A stretch of 64,000 nucleotides of DNA from Curtobacterium pusillum (GTDB lineage: Bacteria; Actinomycetota; Actinomycetes; Actinomycetales; Microbacteriaceae): assembly GCF_007673235.1 (NCBI RefSeq), contig NZ_VDZH01000001.1, positions 797,261 to 861,260 of the forward strand. The letters run 5' to 3'. The notes beneath the pieces are model-generated. The model saw only the letters and a program-made list of their open reading frames with translations. It searched no databases and had not been told where the DNA came from. Both the position numbers and the translations under genes were made by a program. Position 1 is the first letter of the stretch; every line of letters starts with the position of its first letter. This document shows positions 42,431 through 51,716 of this stretch, piece after piece.

Positions 42431-42862
42431 TCAGAAGATCCCCGGGATCACCTCCTCGTCGTTGTCGGCGAAGCCCTCTTCGACCTCGGCGTAGTAGGCC
42501 TCCCACGCGGGGGTCGACCAGATCTCGGCACGGTCACCGCTGCCGATGACCGTCAGGTCCCGCTCGAGCCCCGCGTACTCGCGGAGGTTCTGCGGGATGG
42601 TGACGCGGTTCTGCTTGTCGGGCTGCTCTGCGCTGGCTCCGGAGAGGAACAGGCGCATGTAGTCCCGGGTGCGCTTCGACGTCATCGGGGCGGTGCGGAT
42701 GCGCTCGTGCAGTTGCTCAAACGTGTCCGCGCTGAAGACGACGACGCAGCGCTCCTGCCCGCGGGTCATCACGAGACCCCCGGACAGTTCGTCCCGGAAC
42801 TTGGCGGGGAGGATCACGCGACCCTTCTCGTCGAGCTTCGGGGCATGGGTACCGAGCAGCAC
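42431..42862 (-). CDS. mraZ: Transcriptional regulator MraZ
   Basis: AbrB-fold regulator of the mra/dcw operon, forming ring-shaped oligomers that bind phased repeats, 143 residues. Two SpoVT/AbrB-like halves: [20 protein letters not shown] and [21 protein letters not shown]. The start is GTG 42862, giving the canonical short N-terminus [14 protein letters not shown], with GGGAGG 7 nt upstream. The C-terminus ([10 protein letters not shown]) is short. It is the first gene of the cluster. Its probable own operator overlaps the promoter directly upstream. Confidence 0.96.
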   Translation of the reverse strand: MLLGTHAPKLDEKGRVILPAKFRDELSGGLVMTRGQERCVVVFSADTFEQLHERIRTAPMTSKRTRDYMRLFLSGASAEQPDKQNRVTIPQNLREYAGLERDLTVIGSGDRAEIWSTPAWEAYYAEVEEGFADNDEEVIPGIF

Positions 42863-42879
42863 GTCGGGCCTCCCCTCCG

Positions 42880-42915
42880 CTCCACCGGACCGTTGTGTGC
42901 ACCACTTTACTCCAC
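42880..42915 (-). promoter_or_regulatory. MraZ boxes at the mra promoter
   Basis: Three hexamers on the minus strand: GTGGAG at 42910-42915, GTGGTG at 42900-42905 and GTGGAG at 42880-42885. They are spaced 10 and 20 bp, so all face the same side of the helix. E. coli MraZ binds TGGGN repeats with 10-bp period and mycoplasma MraZ binds AAAGTGG[T/G]. AAAGTGGTG is present here. They overlap the -10 element and 5' UTR, the position expected for autorepression. Confidence 0.65.
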
Positions 42916-42932
42916 TGCCCTCCCCCTGCCCA
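42904..42932 (-). promoter_or_regulatory. Probable mra operon promoter
   Basis: -35 TGGGCA (42927-42932), 17-bp spacer and -10 TAAAGT (42904-42909) on the minus strand. The predicted start site is near 42897, about 35 nt upstream of the mraZ start codon. Two MraZ boxes flank and overlap the -10. Confidence 0.5.
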
Positions 42933-43031
42933 GGAATTCGCTCCCCGAATCGCCCCCGTGACCCGAATTGGGGTCGAGATCCGCTCGACTGTCGAGTCCG
43001 GCCGCCCGGATTCCCGCGGAACGACGGGCTG

Positions 43032-43066
43032 GTGGAGCGCGGCGGAGGGCGTGGAGGAAAGTGGAG
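43032..43066 (+). promoter_or_regulatory. Second phased MraZ-like array, opposite strand
   Basis: Four hexamers on the plus strand: GTGGAG at 43032, GCGGAG at 43042, GTGGAG at 43051 and 43061, spaced 10, 9 and 10 bp. They point away from mraZ and lie 170-200 bp upstream of its start. No plus-strand gene follows, so they may be a distal MraZ site working with 42880-42915. Confidence 0.5.
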
Positions 43067-43122
43067 GACTTTCGCAGCCTCCGCAGCCACAACCCGGCGC
43101 GGCGGCGCGGCGGCGCCGCCCC

Positions 43123-43210
43123 GAGGTCGCACGACATGCCGCGCGCACGACGTCGAGGTCGCACGACGCGCCGTCCCGCGGGCGCGGGGACGGCATGTTG
43201 CGCGACCTCA
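43123..43210. repeat. Family C element C3
   Basis: GAGGTCGCACGAC occurs directly at 43123 and 43155. An inverted copy ends at 43209. The second direct copy and the inverted copy form a hairpin with 23-nt arms (43155-43177 and 43187-43209) matching at most positions. It is part of the 744-bp gene-free region between mraZ and the DUF3040 gene. Confidence 0.7.
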
Positions 43211-43238
43211 CGGGGGTGGGGTCGGGGCCTCCGGGACG

Positions 43239-43270
43239 GGAGGCGCGGGGCGGCGCCGACCCGCGCCTCC
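43239..43270. repeat. Family A hairpin in the mraZ upstream region
   Basis: 11-bp perfect arms GGAGGCGCGGG / CCCGCGCCTCC with a 10-nt loop, itself containing CGGCGCCG. Located between C3 and C4. Confidence 0.65.
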
Positions 43271-43407
43271 AGACCGATGGTGGGTTGCGTCGCACCGTGC
43301 CGGGACGCCTCGCACGGCCGCTCACCCGAGCTCGCCAGCGGCCGAGCGGCCGGACGACCCTCGCCGGCGGACCCGCACCTCCCGGCCGTCGGCCGGTGGC
43401 GCGCCCT

Positions 43408-43494
43408 GGTCGCACGACATGCCGCGCGCACGTCGCGCCGGTCGCACGAACTGCCGCATCACGCTGGATCAGACGACACTTCTCGCGACCTCGA
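43408..43494. repeat. Family C element C4
   Basis: GGTCGCACGA at 43408, again at 43440, and the inverted GCGACCTCG at 43485-43493. Same direct-direct-inverted order as C3. The inner arms are more diverged (CTGCCGC versus GACACTTCTC). It ends the run of repeats 64 nt before the terminator of the DUF3040 gene. Confidence 0.65.
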
Positions 43495-43557
43495 GACGGT
43501 CAGCGCCACCACCCCGGCCGACCAACCCGCCGACCAACCCACCCCCGGACACACGAA

Positions 43558-43587
43558 ACGGGGCCGGCCCCGAAGGACCGACCCCGT
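43558..43587 (-). terminator. Terminator hairpin after the DUF3040 gene
   Basis: 10-bp stem ACGGGGCCGG / CCGACCCCGT with one mismatch and a 10-nt loop, 19 nt past the stop. The inner CGGGGCCGGCCCCG can also fold alone. Confidence 0.6.
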
Positions 43588-43606
43588 GGAGGAGTGTGGA
43601 GAGCCG

Positions 43607-43999
43607 CTAGCTCTGGTCGTTCCGCTTGTCCCAGCGGTCGTTCATCCGGTCCATGAAGGAACCGTTGCCGCCCTGGCTGGGGCGCGATGCTCCGCCCGTC
43701 GTCGGCTTGCCGGCCCGAGGCGCCTTCGCCTTGGGGGCTCGCATGCCGGGACGCAACGCGAAGAGGACACCGGCGAGCATCACGACGAAGCCGAGGATGC
43801 CGATGAGCGGCTGGCGCATGACCAACCCGACGATGACGATCGCGACGCCGGCGAGTGCTCCGAGCACCCCGAGCGTGATCGACGTGTACGTCGGACGACC
43901 CTGGCGGCGCGTGACACGCGCCACGAAGTCGGAGTCGTTCTGGTAGAGACTCCGCTCCATCTCTTCGAGGAGTCGCTGCTCTTGCTCCGAGAGTGGCAT
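43607..43999 (-). CDS. DUF3040 membrane protein
   Basis: Actinobacteria-specific protein of 130 residues in the Rv2169c position next to the mra cluster. Conserved N-terminus MPLSEQEQRLLEEMERSLY (cytoplasmic) is followed by two close membrane helices (SITLGVLGALAGVAIVIVGL and IGILGFVVMLAGVLFAL) and a basic, Gly-rich tail. Function unknown. Genomic association suggests a role in envelope growth. It is divergent from the polyprenyl synthase, with which it shares an 83-bp upstream region containing the dyad CGAGTC-N3-GACTCG (44045-44059). Confidence 0.88.
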   Translation of the reverse strand: MPLSEQEQRLLEEMERSLYQNDSDFVARVTRRQGRPTYTSITLGVLGALAGVAIVIVGLVMRQPLIGILGFVVMLAGVLFALRPGMRAPKAKAPRAGKPTTGGASRPSQGGNGSFMDRMNDRWDKRNDQS

Positions 44000-44082
44000 C
44001 TGTGTTCCCTCTGTTCCTGGGATCGACGCGTGGTTGAGGTGGACCGAGTCTACGACTCGACCGCTCCACTAGGGTAGGGAGT

Positions 44083-45201
44083 GTGGCTGAGAGTACGCGA
44101 TTAGTGGACCTCGTGTCGGCGCGCATCGATCGAGCGCTGGACGACCAACGTGAACGGCTCGCCGCGATCAGTCCGGACCTCGCTCCGTTCGACGCGTACG
44201 CCCGCGACCTGCTGTCCGGCGGCAAGCGGTTCCGCGCGCTGTTCTGCTACTGGGGGTGGCAGTCGGTGGCCGGACGATCCGGTTCGTTCGACCCACTCGC
44301 CGAGGGGTCCCGCCAGACCACGGCGGAGGCGATCGTCACGGTCGCGGCGGCCCTCGAGATCTTCCACGCGGCAGCGCTCGTGCACGACGACATCATGGAC
44401 CGCTCGGACACCCGTCGCGGGCGTCCGGCAGCGCACCGTCGGTTCGAGTCCCTGCACGAGGAATCCGGCTGGGTCGGTGACCGCGGGTTGTACGGCACGA
44501 ATTCGGCGCTGCTGCTCGGCGACCTCCTGCTCTCCCTGAGCGACGCGGTGTTCGACGAGGGCCTCGCGCTCCTCGAACCCGCTCGCGGACGGATCGTCCG
44601 GCAGGAGTTCCACACCATGCGCCTCGACGTCACCGCGGGGCAGTACCTCGACGTGCACGAGGAGACCGCCTGGCCGACGATCGACGAGGCCGAGCACCTC
44701 GTCCGGGCCCAGCGCGTCATCGTCTTCAAGTCGGCGAAGTACTCGGTCGAGGCACCCCTGCTCATCGGCGCCCTCGTGGCCGGTGCGACCGAGGCCCAGC
44801 TCGAGGGGCTCCGCGCGTTCGGCCTCCCCCTCGGCGTCGCCTACCAGCTCCGCGACGACATGCTCGGCGTCTTCGGCGACCCCGAGGTCACGGGCAAGCC
44901 CGCGGGCGACGACCTGCGCGAGGGCAAGCGCACCGTCCTCATCGCCTCGGCGCGGAAGACGCTCGCGAACGGTCCCCGCCAGCTCCTCGACGAGTTGCTC
45001 GGCGACCCTGACCTCGACGAAGCGCAGGTGCAGATGCTCCGCGCGACCCTGACCGAGTCGGGTGCGGTCGCCGCGGTCGAGCGGTCGATCGACCGCCACG
45101 TGCAGCGCGCGAAGGCCGCCATCGAGGCGGCGCCGCTGACGCCGTCGGCGCGCGAGCAGCTCGTGTCGCTGGCCGACACGGTCAGCCGTCGCGTCGCGTA
45201 G
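44083..45201 (+). CDS. Polyprenyl synthase (geranylgeranyl diphosphate synthase type)
   Basis: Makes isoprenoid diphosphates by condensing IPP onto allylic primers, 372 residues, Rv2173/IdsA2 position. The first Asp-rich motif is HDDIMD (in VHDDIMDRSDTRRG), the second YQLRDDMLGVFGD. The GKRFRALFCYWG segment binds IPP. An intact KPAGDDLREGKRT follows the second motif. GTG 44083 with TAGGGTAGGGAG upstream. Chain length cannot be fixed from sequence, but two residues before the first motif lie an Ala-Leu pair (AALVHDD), compatible with C20 products for carotenoids or menaquinone. It ends in a family A terminator. Confidence 0.9.
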   Translation: MAESTRLVDLVSARIDRALDDQRERLAAISPDLAPFDAYARDLLSGGKRFRALFCYWGWQSVAGRSGSFDPLAEGSRQTTAEAIVTVAAALEIFHAAALVHDDIMDRSDTRRGRPAAHRRFESLHEESGWVGDRGLYGTNSALLLGDLLLSLSDAVFDEGLALLEPARGRIVRQEFHTMRLDVTAGQYLDVHEETAWPTIDEAEHLVRAQRVIVFKSAKYSVEAPLLIGALVAGATEAQLEGLRAFGLPLGVAYQLRDDMLGVFGDPEVTGKPAGDDLREGKRTVLIASARKTLANGPRQLLDELLGDPDLDEAQVQMLRATLTESGAVAAVERSIDRHVQRAKAAIEAAPLTPSAREQLVSLADTVSRRVA

Positions 45202-45214
45202 ACGCAACCGGGAA

Positions 45215-45260
45215 ACGGATTGGAGGCGCGGTGCCAGCTGGCACCGCGCCTCCAGTCCGT
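45215..45260. terminator. Family A palindrome between convergent genes
   Basis: 46-nt palindrome, arms of 23 with a single mismatch, same core as 7061-7110. It sits 13 nt beyond the polyprenyl synthase stop and 13 nt beyond the stop of the convergent Rv2175c-like gene, the expected place for a two-way terminator. Confidence 0.75.
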
Positions 45261-45273
45261 CTGTTGGGGACGT

Positions 45274-45639
45274 CTAGAGCAGCGACTGGGCGATGCGACG
45301 CACCTCGGCCTTGCGACCGGCGCGCAGCGCGGCGATCGGCGAGGTGCCGATGATGTCGTCGACGGTGAGCATCCAGCGCACGGCCTCGTCGTCGGTGAAC
45401 CCGTTGTCGCTGAGGACGGTGAGGGTGCCGCGCAGCTCGGGCAGGGGCTCGCGGTCCTCGATGAACTCGCTCGGCACACGGAGGACGCCGCCGACGCGGG
45501 CCGCCAGCAGGGTCTTCTCCTCGAACAGGCGGTGGATCCGGCCGGGGCTCGTGCTGAAGAGGTCCACCAGCTCGGGGACGGTCAGCCAGCGCTCGGAGAG
45601 GGTCAGGTCGTCGACGGGTGCAGCACTCACGTGCCCCAT
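45274..45639 (-). CDS. Rv2175c family DNA-binding protein
   Basis: 121-residue winged-helix-like protein. N-terminal HTH: WLTVPELVDLFSTSPGRIHRLFEEKTLLA (about residues 18-46). C-terminal domain: LSDNGFTDDEAVRWMLTVDD. In M. tuberculosis Rv2175c is a DNA-binding substrate of the neighbouring kinase PknL, phosphorylated on an N-terminal Thr. Here the N-terminal DDLTLSERW holds a Thr in a like position. The kinase gene lies two genes away. ATG 45639 is used, GTG 45630 is an alternative. No strong SD for either. Confidence 0.85.
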   Translation of the reverse strand: MGHVSAAPVDDLTLSERWLTVPELVDLFSTSPGRIHRLFEEKTLLAARVGGVLRVPSEFIEDREPLPELRGTLTVLSDNGFTDDEAVRWMLTVDDIIGTSPIAALRAGRKAEVRRIAQSLL

Positions 45640-45668
45640 GTTGCCAGAGGCGCAGGAGACCGCACACC

Positions 45669-45695
45669 GTCACGTTCGTCACACTCGTCACACAC
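45669..45695. promoter_or_regulatory. Triple GTCAC repeat, candidate MtrA box
   Basis: Three contiguous 9-mers GTCACGTTC, GTCACACTC and GTCACACAC. The M. tuberculosis response regulator MtrA binds direct repeats of a 9-mer close to GTCACAGCG, found at oriC and at cell-wall hydrolase genes. The array lies between the divergent Rv2175c-like gene and the LysM cell-wall gene, 20 bp upstream of a TTGACT -35-like box (45715-45720). Confidence 0.5.
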
Positions 45696-45802
45696 GCAAC
45701 ATCCGACTCTCTGGTTGACTTGGGAATCACGCCATGCCAGCGTTGAGCCACCTGTGAGTGCGCACGCGCGCGCACGGCTCACCGCAAGGACAGGAGAAAC
45801 CC

Positions 45803-47014
45803 GTGGTCAACGCTGCAGACGAAGACGCCCGGCGCGCACGATCCGCCAGGTTCGCCACCATGCCCATCGTCCTCGCGGGGACGATCGCGGTCACCGCCGG
45901 TCTCACCGGGCCGGTCGCGCACGCCGAACCGCGCCACGAGGACGACAGCGCCAACAAGCGGCACGTCGACCAGGACCGCAACGTCGGGGACCGTCCGGTC
46001 TTCGGTACCGCCGTCGCCCGTCCGTCGCAGACCACGGTCACCACCGTCGCTGCCGTGTCGGCTGCGCCCACCACCTACACCGTCCGTCAGGGCGACACCG
46101 TGTCGGGCATCGCCGCCCGCTACGGCCTCTCCGCGCAGGAGGTGCTCGTGCGCAACGGCCTCGGCTGGAACACGATCATCCACCCCGGACAGACGCTGCA
46201 CCTCGCCTCGACGCCCGCCGTGACGACCGCGTCGGCCAGCAACGGGTCGTCGGCCTCGGGCAGCTACCACGTCAAGCAGGGCGACACCGTGTCGGGCATC
46301 GCGTCCCGGGTCGGCGTGTCGACCACCGCGCTCCTCAGCGCGAACAAGCTGTCCCAGCGCTCGGTGATCTACCCCGGGCAGACACTGCGCGTGCCGTCGG
46401 CCGGGGCTGCGGTGGCCGCGCCGGTCGCGACTGCAACTCCTTCCGTCGCCTCGGGCTCGTCCGCGCGCGCCGGCAGCGTGAAGATCGGCACGGGCGACAC
46501 CATCGCCTCGATCGCCTCGGCCCACGGGGTGACGGTGTCGGCACTCCTCTCGGCGAACGGCCTCACGTACACGAGCACGATCTACGCCGGCAAGACGCTC
46601 GTCCTGCCGTCGTCCGGCCCGTCCCTCTCCGCCGAGCAGCGGGGGAACGCGGCGACGATCGTCTCCGTCGGCCGCTCGCTCGGGGTCTCCGACCACGGCA
46701 TCGTCATCGCCCTGGCCGCGGCGATGCAGGAGTCGAGTCTCCGCAACCTGTCGCACGGCGACCGCGACTCGGTCGGCCTGTTCCAGCAGCGGCCGAGCCA
46801 GGGCTGGGGGGCCGCCGCGGTGCTGCAGGACCCGGCGACGGCCGCGAAGCTGTTCTTCACCGGGAACCCCGGCCACACCCGCGGGCTGCTCGACATCGCC
46901 GGGTGGTCCTCCATGAACGTCACCACGGCGGCGCAGGCCGTGCAGGTGTCGGCGTACCCGAAGGCGTACGCACAGTGGGAGAAGACCGCGCAGAGCCTGC
47001 TGGCGTCGCTCTGA
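45803..47014 (+). CDS. Secreted LysM-repeat cell-wall protein with lysozyme-like C-terminal domain
   Basis: 403 residues from GTG 45803 (AGGAGA upstream). An N-terminal signal (MPIVLAGTIAVTAGLTGPVAHA) is preceded by about 17 residues. Three LysM domains follow: TYTVRQGDTVSGIAARYG, SYHVKQGDTVSGIASRVG, SVKIGTGDTIASIASAHG. They bind peptidoglycan GlcNAc. The C-terminal ~130 residues carry AAAMQESSLRNLSHGDRDS and GLFQQRPSQGWG, a pattern of transglycosylase-like lysozyme folds with a candidate catalytic Glu in QESS. Activity is inferred. Third LysM has Ala for the usual Pro in YAGKTLVLP. Possible MtrA target. Confidence 0.85.
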   Translation: MVNAADEDARRARSARFATMPIVLAGTIAVTAGLTGPVAHAEPRHEDDSANKRHVDQDRNVGDRPVFGTAVARPSQTTVTTVAAVSAAPTTYTVRQGDTVSGIAARYGLSAQEVLVRNGLGWNTIIHPGQTLHLASTPAVTTASASNGSSASGSYHVKQGDTVSGIASRVGVSTTALLSANKLSQRSVIYPGQTLRVPSAGAAVAAPVATATPSVASGSSARAGSVKIGTGDTIASIASAHGVTVSALLSANGLTYTSTIYAGKTLVLPSSGPSLSAEQRGNAATIVSVGRSLGVSDHGIVIALAAAMQESSLRNLSHGDRDSVGLFQQRPSQGWGAAAVLQDPATAAKLFFTGNPGHTRGLLDIAGWSSMNVTTAAQAVQVSAYPKAYAQWEKTAQSLLASL

Positions 47015-47018
47015 GCCT

Positions 47019-47079
47019 GGCCGCCCGGCGCGTGGGTCCGGCCGCCCGGCGCGCTTGCCCGCGCCTGGCCGCCCGGCGA
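47019..47079. repeat. Three short GGCCGCCCGGCG repeats
   Basis: The 12-mer GGCCGCCCGGCG occurs at 47019-47030, 47040-47051 and 47068-47079, directly after the LysM gene. It does not form a stable long hairpin. Role unknown. Confidence 0.4.
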
Positions 47080-47165
47080 ACCCGAGTCATCCGCAAGATC
47101 GAGATTCGGTCACGACCGGTGCGTCAGTGCGGGTCCGTGCAGTCCCGATTCGTAGAATGCCGCCG

Positions 47166-49190
<2,025 letters not shown>

Positions 49191-49228
49191 GCGCGGCGCC
49201 GCGCCGCCGCCGGCTCGCGCCGGCTGCG

Positions 49229-49296
49229 CGAGACTCGCGGTGGGCGACGGTTCTCGCGGCCGCAGGCCCGAGAACCGTCGCCCAGGCCGAGTCTCG
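49229..49296. repeat. Family D inverted repeat, copy 1
   Basis: Outer arms CGAGACTCG / CGAGTCTCG and an inner perfect 15-bp stem GGGCGACGGTTCTCG / CGAGAACCGTCGCCC with a 12-nt loop. It lies 38 nt beyond the kinase stop. A related hairpin (49429-49466) stands on the other side of a family A palindrome. Confidence 0.75.
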
Positions 49297-49358
49297 TGGC
49301 CGATCAGCCGAGACTCGGCACGCGGACGACGACGCGCGACGGGACGGACGGGAGGGAC

Positions 49359-49400
49359 GGACGGGAGGCACGGTGCCAGCTGGCACCGTGCCTCCCGTCC
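49359..49400. terminator. Family A palindrome with compensatory changes
   Basis: Perfect 42-nt palindrome. Relative to 62344-62385, the T at the fifth position of the left arm is G and the G at the twelfth position is A, and the right arm has the matching C and T. It sits between the convergent kinase and aroG genes. Confidence 0.75.
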
Positions 49401-49428
49401 GGTGGTGCGGAGCCGAGTCTCGGGTGAG

Positions 49429-49466
49429 GCGACAGTTCTCGTACCGCGTGACACGAGAACTGTCGC
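49429..49466. repeat. Family D inverted repeat, copy 2
   Basis: Perfect 14-bp stem GCGACAGTTCTCGT / ACGAGAACTGTCGC with a 10-nt loop, preceded by CCGAGTCTCGG (49413-49423). The core GCGACRGTTCTCG matches copy 1. It lies 51 nt past the aroG stop. Confidence 0.72.
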
Positions 49467-49517
49467 TGTGCGCGAATCCCGCGCCCAGCGACAGCGGCCC
49501 CGCCGCAGCGCGGCGCG

Positions 49518-50903
49518 CTACGCGCGCACGTGCGGGTGGGCGCTGAGCTCCTCGGCGACGAGGAACGCGAGCTCGAGCGACTGCATGTGGTTCAGCCGCG
49601 GGTCGCACAGGGACTCGTAGCGGGTTGCGAGGGTGGCCTCGTCGATCTGCTCCGAACCGCCCAGGCACTCCGTGACGTCGTCGCCGGTGAGCTCGACGTG
49701 CATGCCACCCGGGTAGGTGCCGACCTCGCGGTGGGCCTCGAAGAAGCCGAGGACCTCGTCCACGACGTCGTCGAAGCGGCGCGTCTTGTAGCCGGTCGGC
49801 GTGGTCAGGCCGTTGCCGTGCATCGGGTCGGTGACCCACAGCGGGTTGGCGTCCATGCCCTTGATCGCCTCGAGCAGCTTGGGCAGCTCGTCGCGGATCT
49901 TGCCGGCGCCCATGCGCGTGATGAACGTCAGGCGACCGGGCTCGCGGTTCGGGTCGAGCTTGTCGACCAGGGCCTTCATGTCGTCGACGCTCGTGGTCGG
50001 GCCGAGCTTCACGCCGATCGGGTTCCGCACACGTGACAGGAAGTCCACGTGCGCGCCGTCGAGGTCACGGGTGCGCTCACCGATCCAGATGAAGTGGCCG
50101 GAGGTGTCGTAGGCCAGACCGGAGCGCGAGTCGATGCGGGTCATCGGGCGCTCGTAGTCCATGAGCAGCCCCTCGTGCGACGCGTAGAACTCGACGTGCT
50201 TCAGCTCGTCGAAGTCGGCACCGCAGGCGTCCATGAACCGGATCGCGCGGTCGATCTCCTTCGCGAGGTGCTCGTACCGGGCGTTCGCCGGGTTCGACGC
50301 GAAGCCCTTGTTCCACGAGTGCACCTGGCGCAGGTCGGCGAAGCCCCCCTGCGTGAAGGCACGGACGAGGTTCAGGGTCGACGCGGCCGTGTGGTAGCCC
50401 TGCACGAGGCGACGGGGATCGGCCTGGCGGCTCTCCGGCGTGAAGTCGTAGCCGTTCACGATGTCGCCTCGGTAGGCGGGCAGCGTGACGTCGCCGCGGG
50501 TCTCGAAGTCGCTGGAGCGCGGCTTGGCGAACTGCCCGGCCATGCGCCCCATCTTGATGACGGGCATCGAGGCGCCGTACGTCAGCACGACGGCCATCTG
50601 CAGGATCGTCTTCACGCGGTCGCGGATCGAGTCCGCGGTGGCGCCGGCGAAGGTCTCGGCGCAGTCGCCGCCCTGCAGCAGGAACGCCTTGCCCTGCGCA
50701 GCGGAGGCGAGGCGCTCACGGAGCTTGTCGACCTCGCCCGCGAAGACGAGCGGGGGCAGCGTGGCGATCTCGGCCGACGCGGCCTCGGCAGCTGCGGCGT
50801 CGGGCCATGTGGGCTGCTGCTTGATGCGGAGCGTCCGCCAGTAGTCGAGGCCCTCGATGACGTCCGGATCCTGCAGGGCGACGAAGTCGGTCGACTCGAA
50901 CAA
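49518..50903 (-). CDS. aroG: 3-deoxy-7-phosphoheptulonate synthase, class II (DAHP synthase)
   Basis: First enzyme of the shikimate pathway (PEP + erythrose-4-P to DAHP), class II type as in Rv2178c, 461 residues. GLDYWRTLRIKQQPTWPD marks the N-terminus, LLQGGDCAETFA and VIKMGRMAGQFAKPRS bind PEP, and KHVEFYASHEGLLMDYE, WIGERTRDLDGAHVDF and MGAGKIRDELP follow. Start taken as TTG 50903 with GAGG 8 nt upstream. An earlier in-frame GTG (~50942) would add about 13 residues of low similarity. It is downstream of plsC on the same strand. Confidence 0.95.
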   Translation of the reverse strand: MFESTDFVALQDPDVIEGLDYWRTLRIKQQPTWPDAAAAEAASAEIATLPPLVFAGEVDKLRERLASAAQGKAFLLQGGDCAETFAGATADSIRDRVKTILQMAVVLTYGASMPVIKMGRMAGQFAKPRSSDFETRGDVTLPAYRGDIVNGYDFTPESRQADPRRLVQGYHTAASTLNLVRAFTQGGFADLRQVHSWNKGFASNPANARYEHLAKEIDRAIRFMDACGADFDELKHVEFYASHEGLLMDYERPMTRIDSRSGLAYDTSGHFIWIGERTRDLDGAHVDFLSRVRNPIGVKLGPTTSVDDMKALVDKLDPNREPGRLTFITRMGAGKIRDELPKLLEAIKGMDANPLWVTDPMHGNGLTTPTGYKTRRFDDVVDEVLGFFEAHREVGTYPGGMHVELTGDDVTECLGGSEQIDEATLATRYESLCDPRLNHMQSLELAFLVAEELSAHPHVRA

Positions 50904-50964
50904 GGGTGGTACCTCGGTGTTCTCGAAGGGGTGACGCTCCACCGGTCGGCGGGGCCTTCGAATC

Positions 50965-51705
50965 CTAACGTGCCGAGGCGTCCCGACCATTCCGCGTGAC
51001 CTTGCCCCGGAGGACCTGCTCGCGCGCGGTGCTCGCCCGCTCCTTGACACTCGTCGCGTAGACGTCGTCGTACTCCTGGCGGCTCAGGCCGGCGAGTGCG
51101 TGCATGACCTCGTCGGTGACGCTGCGGAGGATGAAGCGGTCGGTCTCGAAGCCCTCGAACCGGGAGAAGTCGAGCGGCTTGCCGAACACGACGCCGACGC
51201 GCTTGAACTTCGGGATCCGCTGCCCGATCTGCTGGACCTCGCGCGTGCCGACCATGGCGACGGGGACGACGGTGACCCGGCCCTCGAGGATCATCCGGGC
51301 GATGCCGGTGCGGCCGCGGTAGAGCTTGCCGTCCGGGCTGCGGGTGCCCTCGGGGTAGATGCCGAGCTGTTCGCCGCGCGCCAGGACCTGCAGCCCCGCA
51401 CGGAGCGAGGCCTCGGACGCCTTGCCGCCGGAGCGGTCGATCGGGAGCTGGCCGATGGCGTTGAAGAACGTCTTCGTCAGCCAGCCCTTGAGTCCGCGCC
51501 CGGTGAAGTAGTCGCTCTTCGCCAGGAACGACACGCGCCGGTCGAGCACGGCCGGCAGGATCACCGAGTCGATGAACGAGATGTGGTTCGAGGCGAAGAT
51601 CACCGGCCCCTTGGCCGGAACGTTCTCACGACCGACGACCCACGGCCGGAAGAGGGTGAGGATGAGCGGACCGAGCAGGAAGTTCTTCAGCAGCCAGTAG
51701 GTCAT
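50965..51705 (-). CDS. plsC: 1-acylglycerol-3-phosphate acyltransferase (PlsC family)
   Basis: Membrane-associated acyltransferase making phosphatidate or a related glycolipid, 246 residues, Rv2182c position. Block I NHISFIDS (catalytic His/Asp in NHxxxxD), block II region LKGWLTKTFFNAIGQLPIDR, and block III YPEGTRSPDG are present, with MVGTREVQQIG later. One N-terminal hydrophobic segment (LLGPLILTLFRPWVV). ATG 51705, 11 nt after glk. The C-terminus has a basic tail (SARR-like end with GKVTRNGRDASAR). Confidence 0.92.
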   Translation of the reverse strand: MTYWLLKNFLLGPLILTLFRPWVVGRENVPAKGPVIFASNHISFIDSVILPAVLDRRVSFLAKSDYFTGRGLKGWLTKTFFNAIGQLPIDRSGGKASEASLRAGLQVLARGEQLGIYPEGTRSPDGKLYRGRTGIARMILEGRVTVVPVAMVGTREVQQIGQRIPKFKRVGVVFGKPLDFSRFEGFETDRFILRSVTDEVMHALAGLSRQEYDDVYATSVKERASTAREQVLRGKVTRNGRDASAR

Positions 51706-51716
51706 CGTCGACTCCG

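Noticed and set aside
43123-43494. Possible CRISPR array in the mraZ upstream region
   Set aside because: The recurrent GGTCGC motifs are partly inverted, unit spacing is uneven, there are no unique spacers of constant length and no cas genes. It is better read as family C and A elements.
45640-45802. c-di-AMP (ydaO) riboswitch before the LysM gene
   Set aside because: Such riboswitches often precede actinobacterial cell-wall genes, but the leader has no matching conserved G-rich blocks and is too short.
47019-47079. GGCCGCCCGGCG repeats as a terminator of the LysM gene
   Set aside because: The units are direct repeats and do not form one stable hairpin. They are listed only as a repeat with low confidence.
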